A DNA stretch of 64,000 nt from contig NC_020506.1 in the NCBI RefSeq assembly GCF_000344785.1, positions 496,001 through 560,000 on the forward strand, in the 5' to 3' direction. The notes beneath the pieces were generated by a model, which saw only the letters and a list, made by a program, of their open reading frames with translations, was not told the DNA's origin and searched no databases. A program made the translations under genes and the position numbers. The DNA comes from Corynebacterium callunae DSM 20147 (lineage in GTDB: Bacteria; Actinomycetota; Actinomycetes; Mycobacteriales; Mycobacteriaceae). This document shows, piece after piece, positions 47,661 to 56,875 of this stretch. Numbering within the stretch: position 1 is the first letter of the stretch; every line of letters begins with the position of its first letter.

Positions 47661-49342
47661 GGTTCTAGCACCCCTCCCAAAGCTGTTTGTACCGCGGAAA
47701 CCGTGAGCCAGTGGGAAGGGTCGTGCAGGCCAGAGGTGACCTTGGCAATTTGCGGGGCATAGGCAGGGGAAGAAGCAAGCATATCAACCGCGGGTCCATC
47801 GGCAATGATGGAACCATTGGCCATAAATAGCACTCGGTTAGCACACAGCGCCGCAAATTCCACATCGTGGGTGACCACCAACAAAGCCCGGCCCTGCTGG
47901 GAGAGCTGTTTAAAAGAGGCGGCCAGAGCCTTTTTAGCAGCATAATCAAGACCACGGGTGGGCTCATCAAAAAAGATCACATCAGGATGGGTAGCCAATT
48001 GAATTGCCAGAGCCAGGGCTAATTTTTGGCCTTCGGAAAGATCGCGGGGGTGTAGATGCGAGGCGATATTGGGCACGAGGGAATCCAAAATATCGCGAGT
48101 GGTGCCAGCAAATGCGCCACTGTCTCGATCAGAGCGATCCAATTCCGCAGCAACTGAGGATTCATAAAGGAGATCACTGGGGTTTTGCGGAACCATTGAC
48201 ACAAGTTTGCGTCGATTAGCTGGTTTAAGGCTGAGGGGATCGCGGCCGTCAACGTACACGTGACCGTGGGTGCGCTTACCTGATCCCTGCAACGCCCAGA
48301 GCAGGGTGGACTTGCCGCAGCCATTGCGCCCCATGAGCACTGTGATCTCACCGGCGTTGAGCTGCAGGGATACATTGTCCACGGCGCGGATCGCGGGGAA
48401 ATCCACCACAATATCCGTAGCCACCAGCGCGGGCTTAACAGCGGACTGAATCCTGCGGGCCACTAATCCCTGTTGGAAAAGGCGTTTGCGCAGCTCTGGG
48501 GACTGCTGGCGGGCGCGGCGGATAGAAAGGGGCAATGGATTCCAGCCAGCCAGGCGGCCCAGCTCAACCAGCGGAGGCGCCACATCGGAGTTCTTCATAA
48601 TTGCGGCTGGGGAGTCAATTCGCACAGTGCCGGTGGCATCAACGTGGGCCACGCGGTCGACATATTGCAGCACTCTTTCAATGCGGTGTTCCGCGAGCAC
48701 CACTGTCATGGCCAGGTCATGGGCCAATTTGGTGATGGTGGCTAGTACATCCTCGGCACCATTGGGATCTAGCGCGCTGGTTGGTTCATCAAGAATAATC
48801 AGCGCGGGCCGGGTGGTGAGCACTGCACCGATAGCCACGCGCTGCTGCTCACCGCCGGAAAGTTCAGAAAGCGGGACGTGGCGCAGCTCTGCAATACCCA
48901 AAAGATCCAGGGTTTCTTCCACGCGCTTGAGCATGATCTCCGGGGCCAACCCCAGCTGCTCCATGCTATAAGCCAGTTCTTCCTCTACGGTATTGCTAAC
49001 AAATCCAGCCGCCGGATTTTGGCCCACCACACCGACCACATCAGAGAGCATATGTGGTGGGAAATCGCGGGTATCGCGGCCCACAATGCGCACATGTCCA
49101 TCCAAACGCCCGCCGGTGGCATGTGGCATAGCCCCTGACATGGCATTTAAAAGTGTGGTTTTGCCCGCACCGGTACGCCCAATGACCAGCAAAATCTCGC
49201 CCTCGTGCAGGGTGAGATTAACATCGTGAATCTGCGGCGCAGCCAGCGTGCGCTCATCGTGATAATAGGAAGCTGCCACATTTTCCAGCTCCAGAATCGG
49301 CTCGGTTGACCACGCCGCGCGTGGGGGAAGTGCAAAACTCAT
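47657..49342 (-). CDS. ECF transporter fused double ATPase
   Basis: A 561-residue protein with two ABC ATPase domains in tandem, replacing the EcfA/EcfA' pair. The first has Walker A GRTGAGKT (55-62), signature LSGGE (161-165) and Walker B LIILDEP (181-187). The second has GRNGCGKS (338-345), signature LSEGQ (435-439, with Glu in place of Gly) and VIFFDEP (455-461). It energises uptake through the T component. It overlaps both flanking genes by 4 bp. Fused double ATPases are common in actinobacterial ECF systems. Confidence 0.92.
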   Translation of the reverse strand: MSFALPPRAAWSTEPILELENVAASYYHDERTLAAPQIHDVNLTLHEGEILLVIGRTGAGKTTLLNAMSGAMPHATGGRLDGHVRIVGRDTRDFPPHMLSDVVGVVGQNPAAGFVSNTVEEELAYSMEQLGLAPEIMLKRVEETLDLLGIAELRHVPLSELSGGEQQRVAIGAVLTTRPALIILDEPTSALDPNGAEDVLATITKLAHDLAMTVVLAEHRIERVLQYVDRVAHVDATGTVRIDSPAAIMKNSDVAPPLVELGRLAGWNPLPLSIRRARQQSPELRKRLFQQGLVARRIQSAVKPALVATDIVVDFPAIRAVDNVSLQLNAGEITVLMGRNGCGKSTLLWALQGSGKRTHGHVYVDGRDPLSLKPANRRKLVSMVPQNPSDLLYESSVAAELDRSDRDSGAFAGTTRDILDSLVPNIASHLHPRDLSEGQKLALALAIQLATHPDVIFFDEPTRGLDYAAKKALAASFKQLSQQGRALLVVTHDVEFAALCANRVLFMANGSIIADGPAVDMLASSPAYAPQIAKVTSGLHDPSHWLTVSAVQTALGGVLEP

Positions 49343-50496
49343 CGCAGGGTGCGTCCTTTAAGGGCGTCAGGGGCAAGTGCTTTGCGACGCCTGACTCTGT
49401 GGGTATTTCTGGGCAACATGGGGGTTAAATAGCCAGGAAGGGCTGCCATAACCAAACCAAAAATGACAAAAAGAGGAATGGTATTGGGAATGTGCAAAGG
49501 TACCCAGGTGGTGATCATGGAGGCGGGATCATTAATCCGCGTGACGATTGCTGCAAGTAGTGGGCTTAGGCCACAAATGCTAGTCAGCCACTCGGCTGTG
49601 CCCCAGGGCAGCGGTTTGAAGGTGCTCGAGGTTTTTCGTCGAGAAGCAATAAAAAGCGAAATCACCACAAACCCCACGCCCGCCAGCAAAATGGGGACTG
49701 CCACGTACAGTGGGGTGGTCGCATCCAAAATGACAAAAAGGCCGATGCACACACCCACAATGCCCAGCAGCCCAAAAGCAGAAGTAATGCGCTGCTCCAG
49801 GCGAGAAATCTGCGCGCGGCGGCCATAACCGCGGGCATCCATGGAATGCGCCAACGCGAGGGAACGATCCAAAGTATCTTGAAAAACTGGCAGCAAAATG
49901 CGAGAAAACCCGCGGAGACCTGCAGTGTTATCGCCACGCAAAGTACGCGCACGGTGAATGCGAACCGCTGATTCCGCCATCTGGGGAGCAATAGACATTC
50001 CAATAATGATCGCCGTGCCTAATTCTCCCAAAGCCCCGGGCAGCGCCTTGAGCAACTTCTTAGGATCCGCCAAGGAGTTCGCAGCACCAACGGCCACGAT
50101 CATGGTTCCCAAAGCCATGCCCTGGATCAGCGCAATGACCAAACCTTCGGCATAAACCGTGCCAAAAATATTAATGCCCGCAGCCCATTGTGGAAGCTGC
50201 ACCGCTGGAATGCGGAAAAGCTCCACCTGGCCGATTTTGACGCCCACCACAATATGCATAACCACGCGGTAGGCCACAATCCACGCCGCGATGGTCACAT
50301 AGATGGGAAAAGCTCGAGACCAGGGGGAAGCGCCACGCCTTTTAGCAACCACAAAGCTCAAACTAGCCAGTGCCAAGACGAGCACATAAGGATTGTTACT
50401 CATGCTCACGGTGCCGGCGATGCCCAAGGCCCACACCCACCACGCCCAGGGATGAACCTCGCGCCGGGATAATAAATACCGCTTAATTGCCTGCAC
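49339..50496 (-). CDS. ECF transporter T component (CbiQ/EcfT type)
   Basis: About 385 residues, membrane. It has the EcfT coupling motifs that contact the ATPases: SAVRIHRARTLRG (A-R-G type) and LAHSMDARGYGRR. Two groups of helices flank a cytoplasmic part. I chose the GTG at 50496, with CCAGGG about 8 bp upstream; an earlier in-frame reading to 50556 runs through the preceding gene. The start lies 4 bp after the stop of the DUF4430 gene, so they share an operon. Confidence 0.9.
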   Translation of the reverse strand: MQAIKRYLLSRREVHPWAWWVWALGIAGTVSMSNNPYVLVLALASLSFVVAKRRGASPWSRAFPIYVTIAAWIVAYRVVMHIVVGVKIGQVELFRIPAVQLPQWAAGINIFGTVYAEGLVIALIQGMALGTMIVAVGAANSLADPKKLLKALPGALGELGTAIIIGMSIAPQMAESAVRIHRARTLRGDNTAGLRGFSRILLPVFQDTLDRSLALAHSMDARGYGRRAQISRLEQRITSAFGLLGIVGVCIGLFVILDATTPLYVAVPILLAGVGFVVISLFIASRRKTSSTFKPLPWGTAEWLTSICGLSPLLAAIVTRINDPASMITTWVPLHIPNTIPLFVIFGLVMAALPGYLTPMLPRNTHRVRRRKALAPDALKGRTLR

Positions 50497-50500
50497 TGAT

Positions 50501-51505
50501 TTAGCCCTGGATCTCGGAACGTCGAATAACCCAGGTGCCAATGGCGGAGGCTCCAATAACGGCAGTGAAAGCGAGGCTTAGTCCAATCATCCAAGCTTGG
50601 GAATCATCTGCTTCATTAGCAGCAAGGGGGATGCTTTGAGCTTCTTGTCCGGCAGCGGAGCCGGGGCTGCCGGGGGCTGTCATGACCATTGTGGAAGCAG
50701 CCGCTCCAGTAGGGGAGGTGGTGGGAACTGCAGCAGGTGCCATTGCGTTGGCAGAAGTTGCCGGATTCGCTGGGTTTGCCGGGCTGGCGGGATTGCTGGC
50801 GGGATTGTTGGCAGCTGCAGCAACCAGTGACTCATATTGTTCTTTGGAAATGGGGTTTCCAGTGGAGTCTTGATAAACCACAACTTCCTGCGGATTATTC
50901 GGATTTACATAAGGTGTTGGGGTCGCGCTGTTGGCAGCAGATTTGGTGGGCTGAGCAGTAGCTGATTGTGGGGTTGTTTCCAGCTCCGGAATGATGAGGT
51001 CATTGGGATCAAAATTAGCTAGCGGATCTTCGGTGGTTTCTTCCTCAATGACGGAAGCTTGGCGGGTGGGAATTTCTCCAGGCCGTTCGCCAGCTCCCCA
51101 ATTCCAAGACACCACGGTGCCGGCTGCTGGATAATCGGAAAAGGCACCGACGTTGCTATATTCCCAATCGCTGCCATCAAGCGGAGCTTTCCAATATGCC
51201 CAATAAGCACCCTCCGGGGAAGTAGTGAGGCAGGGATCTACCTCAGCGGAGGGAAAGCCATTGATACGGCAAATGAAATCCGGGAATTTAGCGGTGCCCT
51301 CAACGCTGAAACCTGCTTCGATAAGGACGTTATAGCCATTGCCACCAGCACTGGCACAGCCGATGGAATCCTCCACAATGACCGTCACCTGATCATTAGA
51401 ACAGGGAGTACTAAATGCAGCTGCTTCCGGGATCCACGGGGACAGGGCTAGAACTAACCAAAGCCCAAGTGCAAGAGCTGTGGCTTTGAGGGAATGTTGA
51501 AACAT
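50501..51505 (-). CDS. DUF4430 surface protein with long flexible stalk
   Basis: About 334 residues. A signal peptide (about 1-30) precedes a DUF4430 domain (about 58-136) with GYNVLIEAGFSVEGTAKFPD and EGAYWAYWKA, and an internal GSDWEYSNVGAFSDYPAAG. Two cysteine pairs may form disulfides. A Pro/Ala/Asn-rich stalk (about 190-290, with ASNPASPANPANPATSAN) leads to a C-terminal transmembrane helix and RRSEIQG. By homology with transcobalamin and intrinsic factor, this would be the beta-domain half of a cobalamin receptor. The ATG at 51505 is 26 bp after the alpha-barrel gene. Confidence 0.8.
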   Translation of the reverse strand: MFQHSLKATALALGLWLVLALSPWIPEAAAFSTPCSNDQVTVIVEDSIGCASAGGNGYNVLIEAGFSVEGTAKFPDFICRINGFPSAEVDPCLTTSPEGAYWAYWKAPLDGSDWEYSNVGAFSDYPAAGTVVSWNWGAGERPGEIPTRQASVIEEETTEDPLANFDPNDLIIPELETTPQSATAQPTKSAANSATPTPYVNPNNPQEVVVYQDSTGNPISKEQYESLVAAAANNPASNPASPANPANPATSANAMAPAAVPTTSPTGAAASTMVMTAPGSPGSAAGQEAQSIPLAANEADDSQAWMIGLSLAFTAVIGASAIGTWVIRRSEIQG

Positions 51506-51530
51506 AAGGTGCCTTTTGTAGCGGGTGAAT

Positions 51531-52688
51531 TTAGGCAGGAAGATTAAGCAGTAGCGGTCCCACCGCAGCAGCAATTGCAGCTAACAGGGCCACCACAGCG
51601 ATAATGATGCCCGCTGACCCGGCAGAAGATCCTGCCTCAGGGGCGGGAGCAGGAGCAGGAGTCGGCTCAGAAGTTGGCGGAGTAACGCTAATAAATAGGT
51701 TGTCGTTGGCATAGTTGGCACCGGCATATGCCAGGGCAGCTTGGGCGCTGGTGCGGCGAATTTGATCAGTCACCGTGGTAGCTGTGGCAACATCGCTGCT
51801 GCGCCAGGCAAAAGCGCCAGCCAAGTCAGTGCTGGCGGAAGCTCCAAAGCGAGTGCTTTCCAGATAAGCATGAGCCTTGGAAAACTCAGTTTCCTTATTA
51901 ACTAGTGCAAAAGCAGAAGCCGCCAAAGCAGTGGTATTAGCGTTAACGTCCAAACGGAAACCCGAGATTCCGCCGCTGGCATCTTGTGCAGCACTGAGAT
52001 AATTCACGGTACGGGTAGTGGAATCGGCAGTGGTGCCATCTACCAGGGCAAAAGCCTGTGCTGTCAGGGCAGTGGTATCGGCATCCTGTGTGGTGCAGGT
52101 GGGCTCAGTTAGTTGTGACAGTGGCACACCACCATTGGCACAGATTTGCGTGGCCAAAAAATCTGCTGCGCGCTCGGCAGCTGCGGTTTCACCAGCACGC
52201 GCCAATGCCAACACCCCCCAGGCCTGCCCAAAGTTTGTTACTCCGGAAGTTGGTTCACCAGCTGTTTCATTTTTGAGCTGGCCATTGTCCTGCACGGTGT
52301 CCACCAGCTGCGCAATAAGCACAGCATTAGGCTGTTCAAAGGCATCTGCTACCACGACGGTTTTGGCTAGACGCGCGGCATCTACTTCTCCGCCAAGGTA
52401 AAGATAGGAATCAAGAGAATCCATCATGGTGCGGAAGCTCTGCTGAGCTTGAGAAGAATCAGGATCCAAAGCATCGAGGGAGAGCAGCATATCCTGGGTT
52501 AATCCAAGATCATCAGCGCCGGAGGGACCAGTGGCTAAACCATCACTGAGCTGATTGCTCAAAAAGTTAGCGCTGAGCTGAAGATCTGCAGCAGTTGGGC
52601 CACTAATTGCGGCATAAGCTGGGGCAATTGAAGCCGCCGCCAGTGCAGCAACAAAAGTAATTGTGAGAGGAGCGCGGAGCTGAGACAA
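51531..52688 (-). CDS. Secreted alpha/alpha-barrel protein, putative cobalamin-binding half
   Basis: About 385 residues. I chose the TTG at 52688 because AAAGGA lies 6 bp upstream and the N-terminus then forms a good signal peptide (MSQLRAPLTITFVAALAAAS, cleavage after APAYA). The mature protein has repeated helical pairs with AADFLATQICANGGVPLSQL and NYLSAAQDASGGISGF, the pattern of the prenyltransferase/terpene-cyclase-like alpha6 barrel. It ends in a Pro-rich linker and a C-terminal transmembrane helix. The same fold forms the alpha domain of intrinsic factor and transcobalamin. It is the first gene after a cobalamin riboswitch, supporting a B12 role; the ligand is not proven. Confidence 0.78.
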   Translation of the reverse strand: MSQLRAPLTITFVAALAAASIAPAYAAISGPTAADLQLSANFLSNQLSDGLATGPSGADDLGLTQDMLLSLDALDPDSSQAQQSFRTMMDSLDSYLYLGGEVDAARLAKTVVVADAFEQPNAVLIAQLVDTVQDNGQLKNETAGEPTSGVTNFGQAWGVLALARAGETAAAERAADFLATQICANGGVPLSQLTEPTCTTQDADTTALTAQAFALVDGTTADSTTRTVNYLSAAQDASGGISGFRLDVNANTTALAASAFALVNKETEFSKAHAYLESTRFGASASTDLAGAFAWRSSDVATATTVTDQIRRTSAQAALAYAGANYANDNLFISVTPPTSEPTPAPAPAPEAGSSAGSAGIIIAVVALLAAIAAAVGPLLLNLPA

Positions 52689-52759
52689 AAGCAGTCCTTT
52701 TAATAGATTGAGAAAAGGATTCTGTTCCCCCGCAAAGCGCATGACTGCCCTCAACACGG

Positions 52760-52895
52760 GCTGCAGAACCGTAATCCACGACGGTTGAAGCCAAAGAATA
52801 TTTCCAGGTAATCCGACTTCAGTGCCACACAGCACCCATACGGTTGCGGGTCAGCGCCGGATTCTCACCGGACTTCCCCTGAAAATAAAAACTTG
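52760..52895 (-). ncRNA. Cobalamin riboswitch of the B12-uptake operon
   Basis: On the minus strand the B12 box GCTGACCCGCAACCGTA is at 52855-52839, preceded by GGGGAAGTCCGGTGAGAATC. The distal element CAACCGTCGTGGATTACGG (52787-52769) matches that of the other riboswitch with one difference. It heads the operon of the alpha-barrel, DUF4430 and ECF genes. Confidence 0.93.
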
Positions 52896-52935
52896 CTGAA
52901 CTAACCATAAAAATAGCAGCTTAAAGGGTCAACCC

Positions 52936-53457
52936 CTAACTGCCAGCAGGCTGAGTGGTGGCCTCAAACCAGTAGCGGCGCATCCCCCGAATTGAAGATT
53001 CATAAACTCCGCCCGCACGCTCAATTACGCGCCGGGAAGCCGCGTTTTCCTCGCGCACACACAACAAGGTACGTTCAATACCCATTTCTTGGGCTGCTGT
53101 GAGTGCTAAATCCAAAGCTGCACCGGCCACACCTTTATTACGGGCACTGGGACGCACGCTATATCCAATGTGTCCGCCTTGCTCCAATAAAAATTGGTTG
53201 AGTTCATGACGCAAAGCCACAAAGCCTAAGAGTTCTTGGGTGTCATCAACGATCCAAAAGTAGGTGCAGGGGACAAAATTTGGTGGAGGTGGTCCTTGGC
53301 GGGCTGCTAAATAGCGCGCAAAACTTGCCTCGGAAAGATCCTCCACCTGGGCGGGGTCAAAGAAGCCGGAACCGTCGATTGAACCTTGTCCGAACTCTTT
53401 GAGGCAGGCTGCCCATTGTTGATGTCCCTGCGGGTTTGGAGCAATTAAACGGTACAT
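52936..53457 (-). CDS. GNAT-family N-acetyltransferase
   Basis: A 173-residue acetyltransferase. The acetyl-CoA-binding region reads IGYSVRPSARNKGVAGAALD and is followed by LCVREENAASRRVIERAGGV, both typical of GNAT enzymes resembling ribosomal-protein or small-molecule acetyltransferases. The acceptor is unknown. The gene is divergent from rpsH and sits beside the riboswitch, but has no evident link to B12. The ATG at 53457 is the first in frame. Confidence 0.85.
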   Translation of the reverse strand: MYRLIAPNPQGHQQWAACLKEFGQGSIDGSGFFDPAQVEDLSEASFARYLAARQGPPPPNFVPCTYFWIVDDTQELLGFVALRHELNQFLLEQGGHIGYSVRPSARNKGVAGAALDLALTAAQEMGIERTLLCVREENAASRRVIERAGGVYESSIRGMRRYWFEATTQPAGS

Positions 53458-53825
53458 AGTCCCAGCTTAAAGCAATAATGCTTATCGACGCCCACCGCCG
53501 CGCGCCGCGCCGCGGTGGGGGCTTAAGCGTTGGATGCATGGCGACGTCGTAAAGCACTTGCGTTTTTCTTGCTTTGTCCTGTACTCTGTCCGTTTGGACT
53601 TTGCGCAAGAAAACTCTATAGAGCAAAAGGCGTCTAGAAGATCCATGTAATCGTAAACACCCTACTTTGTTGTAGGCCCCCCGCCATGAATGGCGATCCG
53701 CGTGGACATTGGCAGCGAGCAAACCGACTATTGAGTTCGGGGAGCGTTGAGTGGCCAGAAAACACACGGTTAACGTCCAAGGTGGGTAGGGAACCCCAAC
53801 GAGAAAGGCATCAGGTCACAATCTT
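53458..53825 (+). other. rpsH promoter and leader
   Basis: No gene is seen in this 368-bp gap. It contains a copy of the motif GCTTATCGACG (53480-53490), and short hairpins CCTAC / GTAGG and CGCCAT / ATGGCG around 53661-53693. The promoter of the second part of the spc operon must lie here. Confidence 0.5.
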
Positions 53826-54224
53826 ATGACCATGACTGATCCAATCGCCGACATGTTGTCGCGCGTGCGCAATGCGAGCAACGCGCACCATGACACCGTG
53901 TCCATGCCATCCTCCAAGATCAAGGCAAACATTGCTGAGATCCTGAAGCAGGAAGGCTACATCGCTAGCTACACCGTCGAGGATGCCAAGGTCGGCAAGA
54001 CCCTGACCCTCGAGCTGAAGTACAGCAACACTCGTGAGCGCTCCATTTCTGGTCTGCGCCGCGTGTCCAAGCCAGGTCTGCGTGTATACGCTAAGTCCAC
54101 CAATCTGCCACAGGTTCTGGGCGGACTGGGCGTGGCTATCATCTCCACGTCACAGGGCCTCCTGACCGACCGTCAGGCTACCGAGAAGGGCGTAGGCGGA
54201 GAAGTTCTCGCCTACGTCTGGTAA
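53826..54224 (+). CDS. rpsH: 30S ribosomal protein S8
   Basis: The 132-residue S8 protein, a 16S rRNA binder. It starts [18 protein letters not shown] and contains [20 protein letters not shown] near the C-terminus. It begins the distal spc genes after an 11-kb interruption, with its own leader. In E. coli S8 represses the spc operon. Confidence 0.97.
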   Translation: MTMTDPIADMLSRVRNASNAHHDTVSMPSSKIKANIAEILKQEGYIASYTVEDAKVGKTLTLELKYSNTRERSISGLRRVSKPGLRVYAKSTNLPQVLGGLGVAIISTSQGLLTDRQATEKGVGGEVLAYVW

Positions 54225-54242
54225 AGGGAGGATTGACTAAAT

Positions 54243-54779
54243 ATGTCACGTATCGGAAAAGAACCGATCACCATCCCATCCGGTGTAGAGACCAAGATTG
54301 ATGGCCAGTTTGTTGAGGTTAAGGGACCTAAGGGCACCTTGAACGTCACCATTCCTGCTCCGATCACTGCCGCTATTGAAGATGGCAAGATCATCGTCTC
54401 CCGTCCGGATGACCACCGCACCAACCGCTCACTCCACGGCCTCTCCCGCACCCTGGTTAACAACCTGGTTGAAGGCGTTACCGCTGGTTACACCATCAAG
54501 ATGGAAATCTTCGGTGTCGGTTACCGTGTTGCACTGAAGGGCAAGGACCTCGAGTTCTCCCTCGGTTACTCACACCCAGTACTGATCGAAGCTAAGGATG
54601 GCATCACTTTCGCAGTTGATGGCAACACCAAGCTTTCAGTTTCTGGCATCGACAAGCAGAAGGTTGGACAGGTCGCAGCAGTGATCCGCCGCCTACGTAA
54701 GGACGATCCTTACAAGGGTAAGGGCATCCGCTACGAGGGTGAGCAGATCCGCCGCAAGGTCGGAAAGACGGGTAAGTAA
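54243..54779 (+). CDS. rplF: 50S ribosomal protein L6
   Basis: The 178-residue L6 protein near the GTPase centre. It starts [20 protein letters not shown] and ends [20 protein letters not shown], both diagnostic. The ATG lies 18 bp after rpsH and has GGGAGGA upstream. Confidence 0.97.
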   Translation: MSRIGKEPITIPSGVETKIDGQFVEVKGPKGTLNVTIPAPITAAIEDGKIIVSRPDDHRTNRSLHGLSRTLVNNLVEGVTAGYTIKMEIFGVGYRVALKGKDLEFSLGYSHPVLIEAKDGITFAVDGNTKLSVSGIDKQKVGQVAAVIRRLRKDDPYKGKGIRYEGEQIRRKVGKTGK

Positions 54780-54782
54780 GCA

Positions 54783-55187
54783 ATGAGCAACACTGAAAAC
54801 AAGCAGAAGCGCGTTTCTATCGGTAAGGACATCGCGACTCGTCGTCGCGTTGCCCGTGCACGCCGCCACTTCCGCATCCGCAAGAACCTGCGTGGAACCC
54901 CAGAGGCTCCTCGTTTGGTTGTCCACCGTTCCTCTCGCCACATGCACGTTCAGATCATCGATGACGTTGCAGGCCACACCTTGGCTGCAGCTTCTTCCAT
55001 CGAGGCTGAGGTTCGTGCAACCGAGGGTGACAAGAAGGCTAAGGGCGCAAAGGTCGGTCAGTTGATCGCCGAGCGTGCTAAGGCTGCTGGTATCGAGCAG
55101 GTCGTTTTCGACCGCGCTGGTTACAAGTACCACGGCCGCGTTGCAGCTCTTGCTGACGCAGCTCGTGAAGGTGGTCTGAAGTTCTAA
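54783..55187 (+). CDS. rplR: 50S ribosomal protein L18
   Basis: The 134-residue L18 protein, which binds 5S rRNA. It contains [20 protein letters not shown], then [17 protein letters not shown], and ends [20 protein letters not shown]. It lies 3 bp after rplF. Confidence 0.97.
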   Translation: MSNTENKQKRVSIGKDIATRRRVARARRHFRIRKNLRGTPEAPRLVVHRSSRHMHVQIIDDVAGHTLAAASSIEAEVRATEGDKKAKGAKVGQLIAERAKAAGIEQVVFDRAGYKYHGRVAALADAAREGGLKF

Positions 55188-55227
55188 TGATGACCATTTC
55201 CAAGAACATCAACGGAAGGATTGCGTA

Positions 55228-55863
55228 ATGCCGGGACGTGAACGGCGTGACGGCGGACGATCCGCCGACGACAACAAGCAAAACGATCGCAACGAGCGTC
55301 GTGGCGGCGGCCGCCGCGATGATCGTCGCAATCAGCAGCAGGACGAGCGCTCACAGTACATCGAGCGTGTCGTCACCATCAACCGCGTTTCCAAGGTCGT
55401 TAAGGGTGGTCGTCGCTTCAGCTTCACCGCACTTGTGATTGTTGGCGACGGCAAGGGAATGGTCGGTGTCGGTTACGGCAAGGCCAAGGAAGTTCCCGCT
55501 GCTATCCAAAAGGGTGCAGAAGAGGCTCGCAAGAACTTCTTCCGCGTTCCTATGGTTAACGGCACCATCACCCACCCAGTTCAGGGCGAGAAGGCAGCCG
55601 GCATCGTTATGCTGAAGCCTGCTGCACCAGGTACCGGCGTTATCGCCGGTGGCGCAGCTCGTCCAGTGCTTGAGTGCGCTGGTATCCAGGACATTCTTTC
55701 CAAGTCCCTTGGTTCTGACAACGCTATCAACGTCGTTCACGCTACCGTGGATGGCCTGAAGCAGCTGGTCCGCCCTGAAGAGGTTGCAGCCCGTCGTGGC
55801 AAGACCCTCGAAGAGGTTGCACCAGCACGTATCCTGCGTGCACGCGCAGGTCAGGAGGCGTAA
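55228..55863 (+). CDS. rpsE: 30S ribosomal protein S5
   Basis: The 211-residue S5 protein of the mRNA entry site. It has a charged N-terminal extension of about 45 residues, as usual in corynebacteria, then [20 protein letters not shown] and [19 protein letters not shown]. The ATG has AACGGAAGGA upstream. Confidence 0.97.
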   Translation: MPGRERRDGGRSADDNKQNDRNERRGGGRRDDRRNQQQDERSQYIERVVTINRVSKVVKGGRRFSFTALVIVGDGKGMVGVGYGKAKEVPAAIQKGAEEARKNFFRVPMVNGTITHPVQGEKAAGIVMLKPAAPGTGVIAGGAARPVLECAGIQDILSKSLGSDNAINVVHATVDGLKQLVRPEEVAARRGKTLEEVAPARILRARAGQEA

Positions 55864-55866
55864 GAA

Positions 55867-56052
55867 ATGGCGCTGAAGATTACCCAGATCAAAGGCACTG
55901 TGGGCACCAAGCCCAAGCATCGCGAAAATCTTCGTTCCCTCGGTCTAAAGCGAATCCGCCACTCTGTGATCCGTCCCGATACCCCTCAGGTACGTGGCAT
56001 GATCCTGGCAGTTCGCCACCTGATCGTCGTCGAAGAAGTGGCGGGGGAGTAG
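55867..56052 (+). CDS. rpmD: 50S ribosomal protein L30
   Basis: The 61-residue L30 protein. It reads [20 protein letters not shown] and then [20 protein letters not shown], the L30 pattern. It lies 3 bp after rpsE and 7 bp before rplO. Confidence 0.96.
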   Translation: MALKITQIKGTVGTKPKHRENLRSLGLKRIRHSVIRPDTPQVRGMILAVRHLIVVEEVAGE

Positions 56053-56059
56053 GTAACAA

Positions 56060-56506
56060 ATGAGCGAACCAATTAAGCTCCACGATTTGCGCCCAGCAAA
56101 GGGCTCAAACAAGGCTAAGACCCGCGTCGGTCGAGGCGAAGCATCTAAGGGTAAAACTGCAGGTCGCGGTACCAAGGGTACCAAGGCTCGCAAGCAGGTT
56201 TCTGCTGCATTCGAGGGTGGCCAAATGCCACTTCACATGCGTCTGCCGAAGCTCAAGGGCTTCAAGAACCCAAACAAGGTTGACTACCAGGTAGTTAACG
56301 TTGCAGACCTTGCAGAGAAGTTCCCACAGGGTGGCGAAATCAGCATTGCTGACCTCGTTGCTTCCGGACTTGTTCGCAAGAACGAGCTAGTCAAGGTTCT
56401 TGGCAACGGCGATCTGAACGTCAAGTTCAACATCACCGCTAACAAGTTCTCTGGCTCTGCCAAGGAAAAGATTGAAGCCGCTGGCGGCTCCATCACCGTG
56501 GCATAA
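56060..56506 (+). CDS. rplO: 50S ribosomal protein L15
   Basis: The 148-residue L15 protein. It starts with [20 protein letters not shown], the glycine/basic region [20 protein letters not shown], and [18 protein letters not shown]. It is the last gene before a strong terminator, so secY is transcribed separately. Confidence 0.97.
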   Translation: MSEPIKLHDLRPAKGSNKAKTRVGRGEASKGKTAGRGTKGTKARKQVSAAFEGGQMPLHMRLPKLKGFKNPNKVDYQVVNVADLAEKFPQGGEISIADLVASGLVRKNELVKVLGNGDLNVKFNITANKFSGSAKEKIEAAGGSITVA

Positions 56507-56545
56507 GTTCTTTAAGAACTAATAAGGCCTTCGGGTTTTATGCTC

Positions 56546-56583
56546 AAAGCTCCCCCTTTCTTTTGAAAGGGGGAGCTTTTTGT
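56546..56583 (+). terminator. Terminator after rplO
   Basis: A 15-bp perfect stem, AAAGCTCCCCCTTTC / GAAAGGGGGAGCTTT, loop TTTT, with a following T run. Confidence 0.95.
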
Positions 56584-56875
56584 TCTTTGTAGGGCAGGGG
56601 AGTGCCTGTACTCTGTGGCTCTGCTCATCTGCGGATGGATCTTGTTACCTATTAGCCTGGAAAAAGTACGCGACTGTGCTATTGCGGATATGACTCACCT
56701 AACAAAAAGGGGGCTAGGAATCCCCTGTGCTGCCGAAAGCTGGTAGGGTAAATAGGTCAATCGTGCCCGTTTATCTAAATGTGATAAATGGGCCAGGATC
56801 TAAAAAATACATCTCCCGCCATTCCGAGGTTTCCATGTGGAAATTTTCGCGATGACGTGGGGGCCAGGAGGATAT
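56584..56875 (+). other. secY promoter and leader with hairpin
   Basis: No gene is seen here. GCCCGTTTATC (56765-56775) pairs with GATAAATGGGC (56783-56793), with one G-U pair and a 7-nt loop. It lies about 80 nt upstream of the secY start and is not followed by a T run. A promoter probably lies around 56690-56750. Confidence 0.55.

Noticed and set aside
52742..52835. Longer N-terminus of the alpha-barrel protein
   Set aside because: Starts at 52835 or 52742 would translate part of the riboswitch or its expression platform and bury the signal peptide; the TTG at 52688 gives a clean signal peptide.
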